Shown here: piece by piece, positions 10,751 to 23,624 of the stretch
Layout: the number at the start of each line of letters is the position of its first letter
How positions within the stretch are numbered: position 1 is the first letter of the stretch
From: Paragordius varius
Taxonomy: Eukaryota > Nematomorpha
NCBI GenBank assembly: GCA_964247055.1
Contig: OZ176053.1
Coordinates: 12,090,001 to 12,154,000 of the forward strand
Direction: 5' to 3'
DNA length: 64,000 nucleotides
Program-made: the position numbers and the translations under genes
The notes under the pieces: generated by a model
Told to the model about the DNA's origin: nothing
Database searches by the model: none
Seen by the model: only the letters and a program-made list of their open reading frames with translations

Positions 10751-13401
10751 CTAACTTTTCCTGAAACCCTTGAGGATAGGATAAATATTTTCAAAAGCTT
10801 GGTATATTTCAGTGCGTACTTTAGCGCCGGTAAGTACAATTTTACCCGAAACGAAAATGAGCAATACTATACGTGGTTTAACCATTCGATATATGAGGCC
10901 AGGAAATAATTCGGGTTCATAACTCGAAAATTGACTGTGTGTTAACACTAAGCCCTCTAATCGAATAGGGAAACGGACATCACAACTCCCCACCATGTTT
11001 TGGATTTTGAAATCGAGGAATTTGGCCTACGCGCGGAAAAATAAATGTTAATGAGTATTATTGCACAAAAGAAAAGGGTTGTATTAACATTTTTAAATAA
11101 AGATTAGAAATATAAAATATGCTAGACTTCAAAAAAATTTACCAATGTGTTTAGGTTTTAATAACATTATACAATTTTTCAAAATCAACCGTCTATTTTT
11201 TAGAAAATATATATTATATAAAAACGACTGAAAGAAAATATAAACGGAAAACTGTTACTTCAAAGCCAAGTTTTTGAATAATCCTTGCATATTTTCGGGC
11301 GGCCAATTTGCTTTGTTCCTCACTATAACAACATTTGGTTAAAAATGTAATTAATGTAAAATAATATCCCAACATATTTATTATAATTATTATTAACTAA
11401 ATTAGAATTAACCATTAAAAACTAAAAAAAAATTCTCTAACAGGGTATCCGACATAAGCTTCGCGGGCCGCATTTCCGCCTAAAAACCGGGCCAATATGA
11501 AACTCATTCTTTAAATATTTAATAACCAAAAAAATTTTTAAACACTTACTGTACAATCAATGGTGTTTCGGAAATTGAAACAACAGATATAATTCTGAAC
11601 AAATCAAGACATGAACACTTATTTTTAAACGGAATATAGTATAAAATTTAACCAAAATTTTTGATATATTTTTGTAAAATGTTATTTTTTATATCTTATT
11701 CTCAAACCATCAAAATCGTAAAAAAGGCTAATTGTTACTTTTTACAATTTAATATAAACCTTTTAGCGCCGGTACAAACCATTTTGCCAGAACTAAAAAT
11801 CAGGGCGGTTGTTCTCGGTTCCCTGATTCTCATAATGACTGCGGCAAATCTTTTGGGATTATATTCGGCATTTCGAGCATTCAAAGCAATGCGTTTAAGG
11901 TCTAATTTGCAGCAAAGGTTTACGGTTGAAACAATGTTTCTAGATCACAATAAGAATTTATGGTAAATCAATGAATAGAAAATATTCAGATAAAATATCA
12001 ATTATGATAAAATAATGTAATATAAATAACTCAAAATTAAGTAATCAATGACAAGTAAAAATTATTAAAAATATTATATATTTTAGCTTAAAACGGTCCA
12101 TTTGCCAATGTTATTATATGCCCTAAATCTATTTGCATTATATTATTTATGTGATAATATTATTCTATATATAAAAATATTAAAAGCAATAGGAATTTGA
12201 TAGCTTGGGTTGCATCTATTCAAAGTATTATGTTTTATAATTTAGCCTAAATGCAAACCAAAAAAAAATATTTTTAAAACTAACTAGAACCGTGCATTGC
12301 AAAGCTCTGTTTAAAATGCTTATGTTACAATCATATCTTAAACCTTTAAAATCTTTTAAATAGATTTAGCCAGCTTTTTACATAAATGCAATTATTTATT
12401 TTTTCAGATTATCTAAAAAAATAGATGGTTATAAAAACCAAACGAAATTATATAAATCCTTAACTTAAAACAAGGCATTTAGTTGAGCGCTATAAACAAA
12501 TGTTTCTTTATGAATATACAAAAAATCAATGGTAATATGAACCGGGATATTAATATATCCAATGATTAACAAATGTCACTTCTCCGTGGCACATTGAATC
12601 TTTAAGATGCAATAAAAATGTATAGAATTTCAAATTAGTGCATAAAATCCCTATAAATCCTAATATATACGGGAAGCTTTTAATTTTAGGCCTGTACAAT
12701 TTCCACCAAATGTTTGGGATATTTGAAATTAAAAGCTTATTTGACAAAAGTGCCAAGTTTATATTTTTTGTAAGTTAAAAAAACATTATATATTTACTGA
12801 ATTTGTGGGACTATTCCAGAACTTTCGATAGATGGGGTAGCAGGAGTTATTGGGGTGCCTGGAAAAAAGTTTGAACCAAGCATATTGCTATTGATATTAC
12901 TATTTAGATTGGATGCCATTTGCATAAAGTTTCCAGGGGAAAACATATTATGGTTAGTCAAGGGTTTTGATTGAATAGCCACATTACTATTATTATTATT
13001 GTTTAAAATTTGATTAGTTTTCTGTAACTTTGATGAAGATAAAAACCCTTCAAATGCATTTTCCACCGCATCATGTTTAACTATTTCTGTCGGCTTTATT
13101 ATGTAATTTTTTAGGGATGATTCTTCGTTTTTATTGTTTTCATTTGGCTAAAAGATTAAATAAAACTCGTATTTACGTAGGATGACTGTATAATTGAGTA
13201 GGGACGATTAAAATTTTCCATGGTCAACCGTTCATATGAATGTTACCATAACAATGTGATGCTTACGATAAACTTCAATGAAATCTCAATCGGATCAATT
13301 TTAGTTTTATGGTATTTTACCACTAATATCTAGTTTTTTATCCATTCTCTTTCTTTATTTTTTTATTGGAATATTATATAAAAAATGTTACTTACACTCA
13401 T
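10751..13401 (-). CDS. TBP: TATA-box-binding protein (TBP)
   Basis: General transcription factor of all three RNA polymerases. Five exons: 13401-13396 (ATG AGT only), 13147-12798, 11939-11760, 11322-11259 and 11026-10751, giving about 291 residues in one frame. The N-terminal arm (about 118 residues) is rich in Asn, Ser and Met and ends GIVPQIQ. The saddle core then follows with both direct repeats: [108 protein letters not shown] and [18 protein letters not shown]. Core identity to animal TBP is near complete, and it is TBP rather than TRF. The six-base first exon rests only on its good donor and on frame, so that start is less certain. An odd GC-rich island lies in intron 3. Confidence 0.96.
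11440..11600 (-). other. Coding-like island inside TBP intron 3, unrecognised
   Basis: Two short minus-strand open segments look like exons. One is about 11597-11553 ([16 protein letters not shown]), bounded by CAG upstream and GTAAGT downstream. The other is about 11516-11449 ([20 protein letters not shown]), which is much more GC-rich than its surroundings. Joined, they keep one frame. They are not part of the TBP core: the flanking TBP exons splice directly to give the conserved protein. This could be an alternative exon pair, a nested gene fragment or a relic. I do not recognise the peptide. Confidence 0.35.
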
Positions 13402-13617
13402 CTGGTCCTGAAATTTTACCAAATCATGAATTCTGGGTCGATATACCTTTTCTTATAAAGGTAGTTGTATATTTTTTATACTTAATAGGATGGATTTTAT
13501 TATGTCATAAGAGGATGTCAAGTTGAACCATTTTACGATCAAATATAATCATATTTTTATAATTTATTTATTTATTCCGTAATAAATATAGAATTTATAT
13601 TCGCATTATAATTCGAA

Positions 13618-14275
13618 TTGCATAAATTTTTCTTTAACTCGTTCATAACCACTCCTAATCAGCCGCACTAATGTCTCATATAAAGGCTCATCCCGCGATT
13701 CTCTTTGAAACTTGTTTTCAATTTTCATTTCTAGGTCCTTTTTCTCCGACATGGTTATTGGCAATAATTGAGTCGATGACACCTAAAAATATTGCATAAT
13801 TTATTAATAATTCATATCAAAAATATATGAAAGTGCTTTTTTGGTTTGATAAAAAATATAATCAGCAACTTCTGGCGGCAAAATTGGGAGCATTTTTTAT
13901 TTTTTTAAATATAAAACGAATAATTAATGTAGTCTACGGAATGCCTATTTTTAAAACATTTGGTTAATTCGAAAACAAAAAACTACTGCAAACAAGGATT
14001 TATTCTAATATCGTTATTTTATCATTATAATAACCATTTGTTTTTCCGTTGTAAGAGGAATATTTTGTTGAAACGCTTTGCTAGTATCAGAGGAAGTATT
14101 GGAATAATCCCTTTCTGGTTGTCTTTTCATGATAATTCGGTTAACGTTTAGAGAACTGGCCTGATTCGTATTTGGTTCATCTATCCTTTTACCCTCTGGA
14201 TTATCGATTGATTTAATCGCCCAATTTAATGGGCAATTCAAAAGCAATACAATGTACCATAATGCGAATATAAAC
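13618..14275 (-). CDS. Unrecognised small protein, C-terminal two exons
   Basis: Two exons fit splice sites. The upstream one, about 14275-14037, starts after TTTTTTAG and encodes a hydrophobic segment (SLFIFALWYIVLLLNCPLNW) followed by a polar Ser/Asn/Glu-rich stretch. The downstream one, about 13786-13620, encodes a charged tail (SEKKDLEMKIENKFQRES … VKEKFMQFEL, then stop). The layout suggests a single-pass membrane protein with a cytoplasmic tail. A possible further upstream exon near 14400-14470 reads SNAALEANCVGDPCLSLLI, which looks like a cysteine-containing extracellular part, but I could not join it in frame. I do not recognise the family. The gene would lie between TBP and WRAP73 on the same strand. 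Confidence 0.45.
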
Positions 14276-14479
14276 AGAGATATTGGGTGGGACTAAAAAA
14301 TATCAAAAAGTATAACTTGTCTCAGTCTATAAAACATTTTTCCAACCAATCAAAAATACTTAAACGTTATCTGGCTCGTATATATATTGGGAAATCGTTT
14401 TATTTAATTAAAAGACTAAGGCATGGATCTCCAACACAATTGGCTTCGAGGGCGGCATTTGAAACAAATTAATGGGCAT

Positions 14480-15402
14480 ATAAGACTGTAAAATACAAAC
14501 TAATAATTTTTTTATTTCTTGCCAATTGAATAGACAAAATTAGAAAAAACTGTTCAAGAAATGTTGATTTTACTAAGTTTTTAAAATTATGGATATCCAA
14601 ATTTTTCGTGGGCAGTACATATTCTCGGAGAGCCAGCTGTTGTTTACCCTTGGACCAGGGTACATAAAATTTATAAATCGTATTTTATTTAAACATTTCT
14701 TAAAATACAATCAAAATCATAAATTTATCTATTCCAAATAAATCCCATTTGGCATATTATATAAGGAAAATGGTAAATAAATTAATTAATGAAAATATAG
14801 GCGAGATAGGTAAAATTCCTTAGCACGCCTGCTAATTTAATAATTTAGTTACTACATAGAAATTAAAGAGTAAAAGTTACCATGAATGTTCTGTAAAATC
14901 CCGAATAGTTGGCTTGCTTTAAACAAAAAATGTAAAAACAATCGAATAAATAGGGATGTCCTTTAGCCTTTTTGACAATATTTTATCGGCAAATAATACA
15001 ATTACAATTAAAAAATGCTCCACATTTAATGAATAATACAAAATAACTCATCAATTAGTCCTTAACCATTTATTTTAAAAATACGGAAAAGAGATTGCAC
15101 CTTGACTCATCATATTTTGTGTTCATAGGCATAGGCAAAATTTAACAAATGACCGATATTATAAGATATATAATTCCCTTAATTTATTATATTATGCTAA
15201 AAATGTATTTATACGTTTCCTTTTATAATTAAAAAATTGCTAAAATATAAGAAAAGTGAGTTTTATACATCTAATGACACAGTTTTATACACAGTAAAAT
15301 AACATTGTTAATAAATATATATTAAAATAATAAAATTTAAATTACAAAAAAAAGTTGCATTGCAATCGTAAAAAATTAAACAATTCAAAATAAGCAATAG
15401 TT
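14480..15402. other. Intergenic, nothing recognisable
   Basis: AT-rich sequence between the unknown protein and the WRAP73 stop codon. I saw no conserved frame on either strand and no inverted repeat. It presumably holds the WRAP73 3' UTR. Confidence 0.5.
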
Positions 15403-16801
15403 TCAATTAAAACTGTAGAGTTTGGTTAAAAATTCTTGATTAAATTTAATAATTCTCCAAAAATTGTTATTGTAATTATTAATCGTATGGGTAGATTTTT
15501 TGGTGGTTGGAGTGTTGAGTAAACTGAGATCACTGATATTTTGGGTTAAATTTTCTTTTTTTTCAGGTTTAGACATGGCTATCAAATACATCCCTGATGA
15601 ATTCCATTCAATCCTTTGAATACTAATATCTAATATATTTAAAAAATTTCGTTTAAAGTCAGACACTTTCATTAAAATAAATTTAAAATGAAATTTTTAA
15701 TAAAAATATATTTAGATTAGCTTTATTTATGCATGATTTTCGTTTAATTATCATTAAATTACAAAATTTCTCCAGTATATATTAAAACATTATTATGTAA
15801 AATTAACATTGTGCTTGAGATTAAAGTCTCACTATAGATATTGAATTCAATAAAAGAGATTGATTATTTAAAATGACATTCATATGACATATTAGCAAAA
15901 TATCTCTATTCCAAAAAATTTATTATAAAACTAAAAGAACACAAATCTATTACCCAATACATAGTGACTAAACTTTGATCGCTCAGGGTTTTGTCCTAAA
16001 TCATTATTTTTTTCGCTATTATTTGCTTCGATATTAATATTATCTAAATTTTGATAAGTTTTAGATTGTTGTGTGGTTTGTTGCGTAAAAGTTGCACAAC
16101 TTTCCGGCGTCCAGAAATAACAAAATTTTGTTCCAGTACATATGGCTAAAACGTTTATTTGTGGATGCCACTTAAAATCTGTAAAGAACAAATTATAAAG
16201 TTTAAAAAATTTAACTAATAACACAAATATAAGGGAAAATTTTAAGCCATAAACACCAAAAGATGAAAAAGTTTTAAACTTTTTAATTAATGATTTATAA
16301 AATTACAAGCTTTTTTTTACAAAATCTAGGGCGTGGTTTTACTTTAATGAATTTATGATTAAGAGTTAGCCTGTATGTTTACTATGTAATAGAATATATT
16401 AGGTCTAAGAGTCTCAATCAGTTATTTATTATATTTTTGACACAAATACAGCTTTAAAAGTTTTTAATATATTCATATTGGAAAATTGAATATAAAATTG
16501 GAAAATTTATTTAAATTAATTAATACGTTTTCTTAATTTTTTCTTGTTAACTTAGAGTTAGTTATATTGGGAAAAAATATATGCAATTTAATCAAAAATT
16601 CAATTTAACTTGATATTGAGAATCTGAAAATATATTTAAAAAAATATATATATGATAACTATTAATCTGAGTTAAATAGTCTAAACCACCAACATGTGAT
16701 GCCCAAAAAATTTTAGCCCGCAAAATTGAAAAAAAGATGTTTTTTATATTATGAGAAAATTTACTAGAAAAGTTAAATTTAAATTTTACTTATAATTATT
16801 A

Positions 16802-16861
<60 letters not shown>

Positions 16862-19765
16862 TTCATTTATTAACACCATTAATTTTTGTTCGGTAAAGTG
16901 TTATTTTATAGCCGTTTAATATTCATATATACCACATATTTTCCTTAAATCGGATTTCATTAAGAACTAGGAGTCCTTTAAGATTATCAATCATTCAATA
17001 TTTTTATAGACGAAAACCATAAAAATACTAATCTTAATTTCTTGATTTGCATAAATTTAGTCGAATTCGAATATATCTTGCCAAATTTTGCCAAAGGAAT
17101 AAACAAAAATTAAAATAATTTTTAGGTATATATTAGTCGTAATTTTTTGAATTATTGAAACAATAAATATTTGATGTTCATTTATTCTTCTATGTAGGAA
17201 ACCGGTAGTCTAAACTCTAAGCTTTTCATTTCAAAAAATTAACAAAAAAACAATAACCTTTAATAGGTAAAAGATGAACTAAGACATGAATTAATTTTCC
17301 AGTGTGGAATAACCAAATCCAAATGACATTTGGCACCCGCGGGCTATAGGAGACAAGATATCGATTATCTGGACTCAACTTTGGTTTTAAGCGTTGCAAA
17401 TGTGATAATTTAAGGTTAGCAAAATTACCAGGTTTAACTTCAAATGTGTATGGTTGTGAACATTCATGCAATACATCTACAAAAAAGTTATGTATATATA
17501 TATATATATATACAGTATACCCCTAATAATGCACTTTTGTAAATTGAACTGCGCCTATAAACAAATAAGCTCATGCTATGATTATCATGCTTTTTTCCCA
17601 TTTTCAAATAGAGTTCGATAATTTTTGAATTTAACCATTCAATGATTGTAATACATTCTCATAAACATAGTGGTTTATGGGTAATTTATAGCCTGAATGA
17701 GCTAAAAATAGTAAATTATATATAAGGTAAATATTATTGAAAACTAATTATATGATCAAATATTTCTATTTTAATGTTTAAAAATGGTAACAAATCTGAT
17801 TCCACAAAAACGAGTCCATTTTAATTCCTATATTCTGGATTCAAAGGTTAAAACAAGAATCTCTCAAAACAGTAGTAAAACATTTTGAGTATATATTTTT
17901 TTAAAAAAAACTCTGAAAAAACTTACATTTACTTTCCCAAACGTCTAAAGGACCCAAATTTTCGTCACACAACATATCTTTATTATTATTGTCGCTATCA
18001 GATATGTATTTGTTCGGATCTCGCGTTTGTCTAATCAATTTTTCTTCATGGATTAATAAAGTTTCGGTCCATACCCCACTTTTATCTGTTATATCAATTG
18101 TACTGGGTGGGCTTAAACTATAAAGCGATTTCCAATTTATGCCATTCACAACATAAATTGTATCGATAAATGTTGTAAGTATGAGAAATGGTGTAGCACA
18201 ATTATTCAACATTGTCCATTGCACGCTGGTTAGTGTGGTAATAATGCGACTATTTTGGACATCCGTACGAGTTAAGGATACATCAATCTTGGCAATTATA
18301 TCGTTTTTGGAAACATTGTATATGTAACAGATTGCCTAATTATAAAATAAAGTAAGCAACCTTAACAAATTAACTTTTATACATCGAGGAAGTTAAATTT
18401 GACATTAAATAGATTAAAACTTGGTGATTAATACGTGATATATTGATAAAAACTAAATTTAATAGAAATATTTAAATAATGTGTTATCCATTTTATTAAC
18501 ATTTGATATATATGTATAAAATAAATTAATGTGATGTACTAGGTATTGTTCAAGGACTATTTTAGCTATAAATATATATTAAAGATCTTGGAATTAATAT
18601 TTCAAATTGTTTTTTGAATAGGTCACCTGAGGAATCGTATATATTAGAATATTTTTAGTATATAATACACATTTAATAATATATTTTTCAATAAAATTGT
18701 ATTACTAGCTTCATTTGGATTAAAATTATTATGTCAATTACAATAACTATTTTGTTAAGGTTACTAAAAAAAATCTAATATAAGAATTTTTAAACTTACA
18801 GTTAGCATTCATATAATTAAAAAAAATAATATAAAGATTTTTTAGCGAGACATACTTAAATTTAATATGTTCAATTTAATATTTTTCCTCGTTTAAAATT
18901 GTATAGTTTTTTAAAAAAATTAAAAATCAATTATTTCCTTTAATTAAAATTTATTTATTCTTAGCATATGTGTTAAAAATTTGGAAATACGTTTAAATTA
19001 TGTTGTAGACAGATAAGACTATCGCTTGAATTCCACAAAATAGAGACTAACTCATTTGTGGGTAGGACATATGCACTTTTTAAAGACCAATTAACCGATT
19101 TTCGATCCAAGGTCATATCGAATATAAGTAACCGATCTTCTTTATTCATTTCGTTTATATTGCTCATGTTACTTTCAATAATAGCAAGATGATGTGATTT
19201 GTTGGAAAATTTTATTGCTAAATATATATTGTGTGATGAAAAAACTTGAGAATGTATCGAAATATGTGATGACTTTATTTTGGCGGCTCTTGGAATCAAA
19301 ACTAAATTCACTGTGGTTTAACAAACATTTTATGTTCCGTATGTACATCATATTATTGTAATTCGTTAGTGACCAGATAGTACCTCGTCTTAAATGATGA
19401 CTTACACTAATAATAAAACGACTATCTGGGGTCCAAAGAAGAAAATTACAACCACTCATTGTTTCATGTATAGTGCAATTCCAAGCTAAATCATCCAATC
19501 TCCAAACTTTTATCAAATTCCTTTCCAGAAATAATCCGGCAATAAGTTGGGAATCTGGAGACCACTTTATTTTAAATAAAAATGGATTACTGTAAAATAA
19601 TAGAGATCATCTTTAAAAACAATTTTAAAACTTTCACGAGTTACGATATTGTTTACATATATACATTTGGGATAAGAGATGGCCTAATAATAATATTCAT
19701 AAATAACTATGTGTGTCCCATCAGGGGATAAAAAGGCACTTGGCATTTGAATTAACCGCTAGCTT
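15403..19765 (-). CDS. WRAP73: WRAP73 (WD-repeat protein, formerly WDR8)
   Basis: WD40 protein of centriolar satellites and spindle poles that works with SSX2IP. Exons read: about 19760-19708, 19683 to about 19640, 19589-19327, 19310-18991, 18335-17927, 17476-17258, 16178-15954 and 15665-15403. Matches to human WRAP73, in order, are SPDGTHIAISYPKCIYV, IKWSPDSQLIAGLFLER, LIKVWRLDDLAWNC, LLWTPDSRFIISVSHHL, LSPDNRYLVSYSPRVPNVIW, FKWHPQINVLAICTGTKF, YFWTPESCATF and IEWNSSGMYLIAMSKP. The first intron (19707-19684) is 24 nt. The joint near 19640-19590 does not give a clean canonical splice in frame, and the joint at 19326-19311 would need a 16-nt intron. The first dozen or so residues were not found; copy B of MITE family 1 lies just upstream. 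Confidence 0.88.
16811..16860. repeat. (TA)n microsatellite in a WRAP73 intron
   Basis: An uninterrupted run of TA dinucleotides about 50 bp long. Similar runs occur at about 43-69, 5408-5442, 31800-31836, 32769-32812, 33757-33782, 58774-58830 and 62590-62613. They are the dominant simple repeat in the window. Confidence 0.9.
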
Positions 19766-19807
19766 TTAACCATCTGTCATTAACAGCCAATGCACACCTG
19801 CTGTATT

Positions 19808-20352
19808 TTTAACACTTGGACACAACACATTCAATCTTTCGATTCAAATTGGGGAAGTTAGATTCGCCAGCTTGTTTAAAAGTAAAAATTTATAAAAATA
19901 TGGATTAAATTAAAACTTGGCAAAATTTTACACTTGCATAACATTAATGAACCTAAATACAAAAAATTTATTCAAAATACTATATTACTTTTAGAGGCAA
20001 AACCCAGAGGTAAAAGTTTAGCCAACATGACATGTGTGCATAAGCTAAATATAAAAATAATGATATACCACTTTTTCTGTTTATATCAATGTAAAATGTG
20101 ATTTTTATAAATTAAAACTAAATTTTAGGCTTAAAATCTAATACATGATGTTTTACAAAAATTTTGTAAAATAAGGGCGTCAAACTGTTTGATATACGCA
20201 TCTTTCCAAAACTAAATTTCATTTAGATATTTTGGTATATTATTTTTATTAGAAAAGAATCAAAAATTTAAATTGGAATCGTTTTTTTAAAAATATCGAC
20301 TTAAATGTTGTCTGGGGTATTTAGATACCCCAATTCTAATCAAAGTGTAATA
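19808..20352. mobile_element. MITE family 1, copy B
   Basis: About 545 bp, in the opposite orientation to copy A. The left end is CTTTCGATTCAAATTGGGG and the right end TACCCCAATTCTAATCAAAG. The internal sequence matches copy A in reverse complement, including the AAAACTTGGCAAAATTTTAC and CCACTTTTTCTGTTTATATC regions. It sits directly upstream of WRAP73. Confidence 0.8.
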
Positions 20353-20769
20353 TATAGAAGTTTGATTAACGGAAACTATGCAGACTGTTAAAATTAATAC
20401 TAGATTTATTATACACTATAGGAAAATAATGATATCAACTTGTTTAATACTTTGGTTATTATTTTTCGTACAATATAAGGTAATTTATCAAAATTTTAAA
20501 TCCGGATAATATTCGAGTATAACTTGACAATAATAGCAACCTAGTCTAATAATTCAGGAAAGCAGGTTGGCCTGTAATTTGGAGTGATATATATTTACAA
20601 CTTGGGATTTTGCTGGTCAAATCCACGGGTTTCGTTTTAGTAAATACAGCTGAATACCCATAAAAAATTATTGTAATTCATTTAATGACGCTTAATTTAA
20701 TTGAAAATTCAATTTTTATGGTAATATTAACTTCAAATTCTCCTGTTAAATTAACTGCAAATATCAAGT

Positions 20770-21060
20770 TAGGTAAGAGGAAGTACGGAAATCAAACCGG
20801 TAACGCAAAAGATGATGGTAAATCGTTTAAGTTGGTTCGGACATGTAGAAAGAAGAGATAATAATTACATTGGTAAAAAGATTGATTATATTGTGAAAGG
20901 CAAGAGGGGAAAAGGGCGCCATAAAACGAGATGGATAGATACAGTTAAGAGGGACATGGCAAAACTGAACCTAAAACGCGAGGACGCCACAGACAGGGTT
21001 CTATGGCGAAATAGTTTACGGATATGACCGCTCGAAAGAGTGATATCATATAATGTAATT
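20770..21060 (+). mobile_element. 3' fragment of a LINE ORF2
   Basis: The open frame RLSWFGHVERRDNNYIGKK … KGKRGKGRHKTRWIDTVKRD … ATDRVLWRNSLRI, ending in a stop, is the familiar C-terminal block of LINE polymerases (R-LxWFGHV…GxRxxGRxxxRWxD…). It is preceded in the same frame by TEIKPVTQKMMV. The rest of the element is missing, so this is a 5'-truncated copy. The frame is intact over about 80 codons, which suggests a fairly recent insertion compared with the copy in the beta-adaptin intron. Confidence 0.85.
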
Positions 21061-21629
21061 ATTATTATATTGATTGTGGTTCAAGGGCTTACATAGCAAT
21101 AAAAATTATTTTATATTTAATTAAACCAAAAGAAAATTAAATGCACAACGCAAAAATATCTTGGTGATATATATATTCTATTGATTAAATGGTTCAGAAA
21201 TCGGTTTGGGACGAGTGACATAAGAAATTTATTATGACTTTAGTGGAATCTGCTCCATATCAAAGTATGTATTAGCAAATAACCTTTATAATGAAGCTTA
21301 ATGCTTCATTCCAAAAAAACTATATAATAAAATATACATGTAACAAAACAATAATTTTTGGATGACAACTCAGAAATATCAAATTTTTTGACCCGTCATG
21401 ATTGTGCAAGTTTTCTTAAACTAAATCGATACGCGATAATAAAATATGTAACAAATTTATCATGAAAAAAGTTCCGAAAAGTAAATATTTATTTTATAAA
21501 AATTAATTTATACCAAAGTTTTGGTAAAGCTTCGGGTACTTGTGGGCATGGTAGAAACGTATAAAAACATTTTCAGATAATACAGTTACAAATAAGACAG
21601 TGTACACAAAAAAATAAGCTAATGTATAT

Positions 21630-21790
21630 GTAAATTCTCATAGGAAAACGTATCAGGATTATCATGGTGCTTTTGGTTTTGGCTCTTACGAGTGATATGA
21701 GAAAGTTATCAAAAAATGGCAAATTTATGTTAATCCAAAAATGCCGCTAAAATATATTATTCACTACATTTAAAAAGCAAAACAATATTT
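21630..21790. repeat. Old dispersed repeat (family 5), one of about six copies
   Basis: The core reads ATCAGGATTATCATGGTGCT followed by TTTGGTTTTGGCTCTTACGA. Related copies occur at about 22150-22260, 24425-24500 (reverse complement), 35410-35660, 41085-41165 and 41575-41830. Upstream of the core several copies share ACACAGTGT… and a TTCTGATAGGAAAA stretch. All copies are diverged and none is coding; the ends and class are unknown. Confidence 0.6.
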
Positions 21791-22257
21791 TTCAACAAAT
21801 TTAATTCTTAGATGTGGGCTCTGAAAGTTTAATATTTGTTTGCTCTTCTAAATTTGGCCTTTTTTCTTAGAATAAAAGCGAATTCCCGAGATTGCTGTAT
21901 ATAATTTATACAAAATTGTAAATTATACAAAATTGTAAATTTTGATAAATTAAAATAAATTAAGTGCATTCTTTTTTTTAAAAATAATTTTAGCAAAAAT
22001 ATTTGGAGACATGAAGGAAACGGTGGTTTAAGAAAATATAAAAACAATTTTTCTATATATTTCATGATGCTGAATATTTCTATCATCTGTTTAATTAGAT
22101 GATTCTTTGAATCAAAAATCGGTGGGTATAAAAAAATCTTAATGAAATTTATATCTGATAGGAAAATATATTAGGATTCTTGAGAGTGGTTTGAGAAAGT
22201 TATGTACAATTTTGTGGTAAGTGCTCCAAATCAAAATCGAATTCGAAAATCTAGATG

Positions 22258-22760
22258 TTTAGCATATCGGTTTTCCTATTCAAATTGGGGTCTTTGGGTA
22301 CATCAGGCCTGTTTAAAACTTTGATTGATATTGGATATATAAATAACTGGCCAAATTTAGCTAGATATAGTTAAAAAAACCACTAAAAAAGGGTTTTAAT
22401 TTAAATTTATGCGTGTCATATTAAATGTTATGTTATCTAAAAAAATTTCCACATAAAACTTCATTGTCTGAATTTTTATTTCGCAACTTTTTCTCAGAAT
22501 AACGTGTTTTATTTATTTTAACGCTAAAATTTTAATTTTTTATTTAACAATATAATAGAGAATAAACGTATTTTTACATTATCGGTTAATTATAAAATAT
22601 ATCAAGTTTTTTTAAAAACATTTTTTATATTTCGGCGCATATATAGTCAAACTTTTGCAATAGTTTCAATTAGTCCCTATTTTAAAAAATATTTGAATAT
22701 AACAGGCCTTAAGTCCTTATAGACTTCAATTTGCCGAGGACTGATATCAATGTGTGTTAA
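22258..22760. mobile_element. MITE family 1, copy C (degraded)
   Basis: The left end TTCCTATTCAAATTGGGGTC and the GCCTGTTTAAAA block match copy B. The right end (about 22690-22740) keeps ACAGGCCTTAAG and CTTCAATTTG. Internal matches to copies A and D include the TTTCGGCGCATATATA… region. It is the most diverged of the four copies. Confidence 0.6.
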
Positions 22761-23624
22761 AATCAAATATTTTTTAAAAATGTAACAAAATTATTGCAAA
22801 AGTTGGCACATATATATAACAATGATTCACCCAAATATAATTATTTAAAATTATTACTTGTTTTATGAGCTTCAAGATAAAAATTTAGTCAAGAATGTGT
22901 ACATTATTTTATTTTCAACACTGTTAGATGTTGTATAATACTTTATTACCTTTTGGGGTTCAATTTTGTTTTAGAGGTGATGCAATTTTACAAGAAGAAC
23001 TGTAAAAAAATACAAGTTTTTTTATCTAATACATGAGAAAAATGTTTTACATAATCCTCTGGGATATAAAACTGTCCCAAAATATAAAAGACAAGTGAAA
23101 ATGAAAAAGGGTGTTAAACAAATTGGCTTTAATAAACGGAAATATGAGTATCATTTTACTTGATATTATTTTTATAATAAAATCCAAAAGGAAAAATTTG
23201 GTCTATATGACTGTAAGCATTAGCCAAATTTAATAAAACTCTCTGTGCCTATCCATTTTACATGTGATTTGAATTGTACGGTTGTAAATAAAAATGACAT
23301 CGAGGTAATTTACCTCTAAATATTATTTGGATTATTTGGGTCATTTAAATCTTTCGGTATAGAAGTATATTTATACTATTTTTCAAGTAATGTTTTGTTT
23401 TATAAAGTCTGAGGTCTTTGGATAATTTGAGATGTAAAATTTAGTTTAGGTCTAAATGTTGATACGAGTTATATTGTATTTTACATGGTGGCAACGGCAT
23501 AAATTTTTTACCATAAAATACTATGATGCCACTAATTCCAATCAAATCAAAATTTTAATGTTAAAGTTAGGGTGTTTTAATTTTAATGTGGATTTTTGTA
23601 AACAATAAATTGAAAATGAATTGA

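Noticed and set aside
11661-11966. Plus-strand frame of about 100 codons
   Set aside because: It is the antisense of the TBP core exon (11939-11760), whose minus-strand protein is almost identical to animal TBP.
12550-12756. Minus-strand frame inside TBP intron 2
   Set aside because: No splice-site support and no recognisable protein; the flanking TBP exons join without it.
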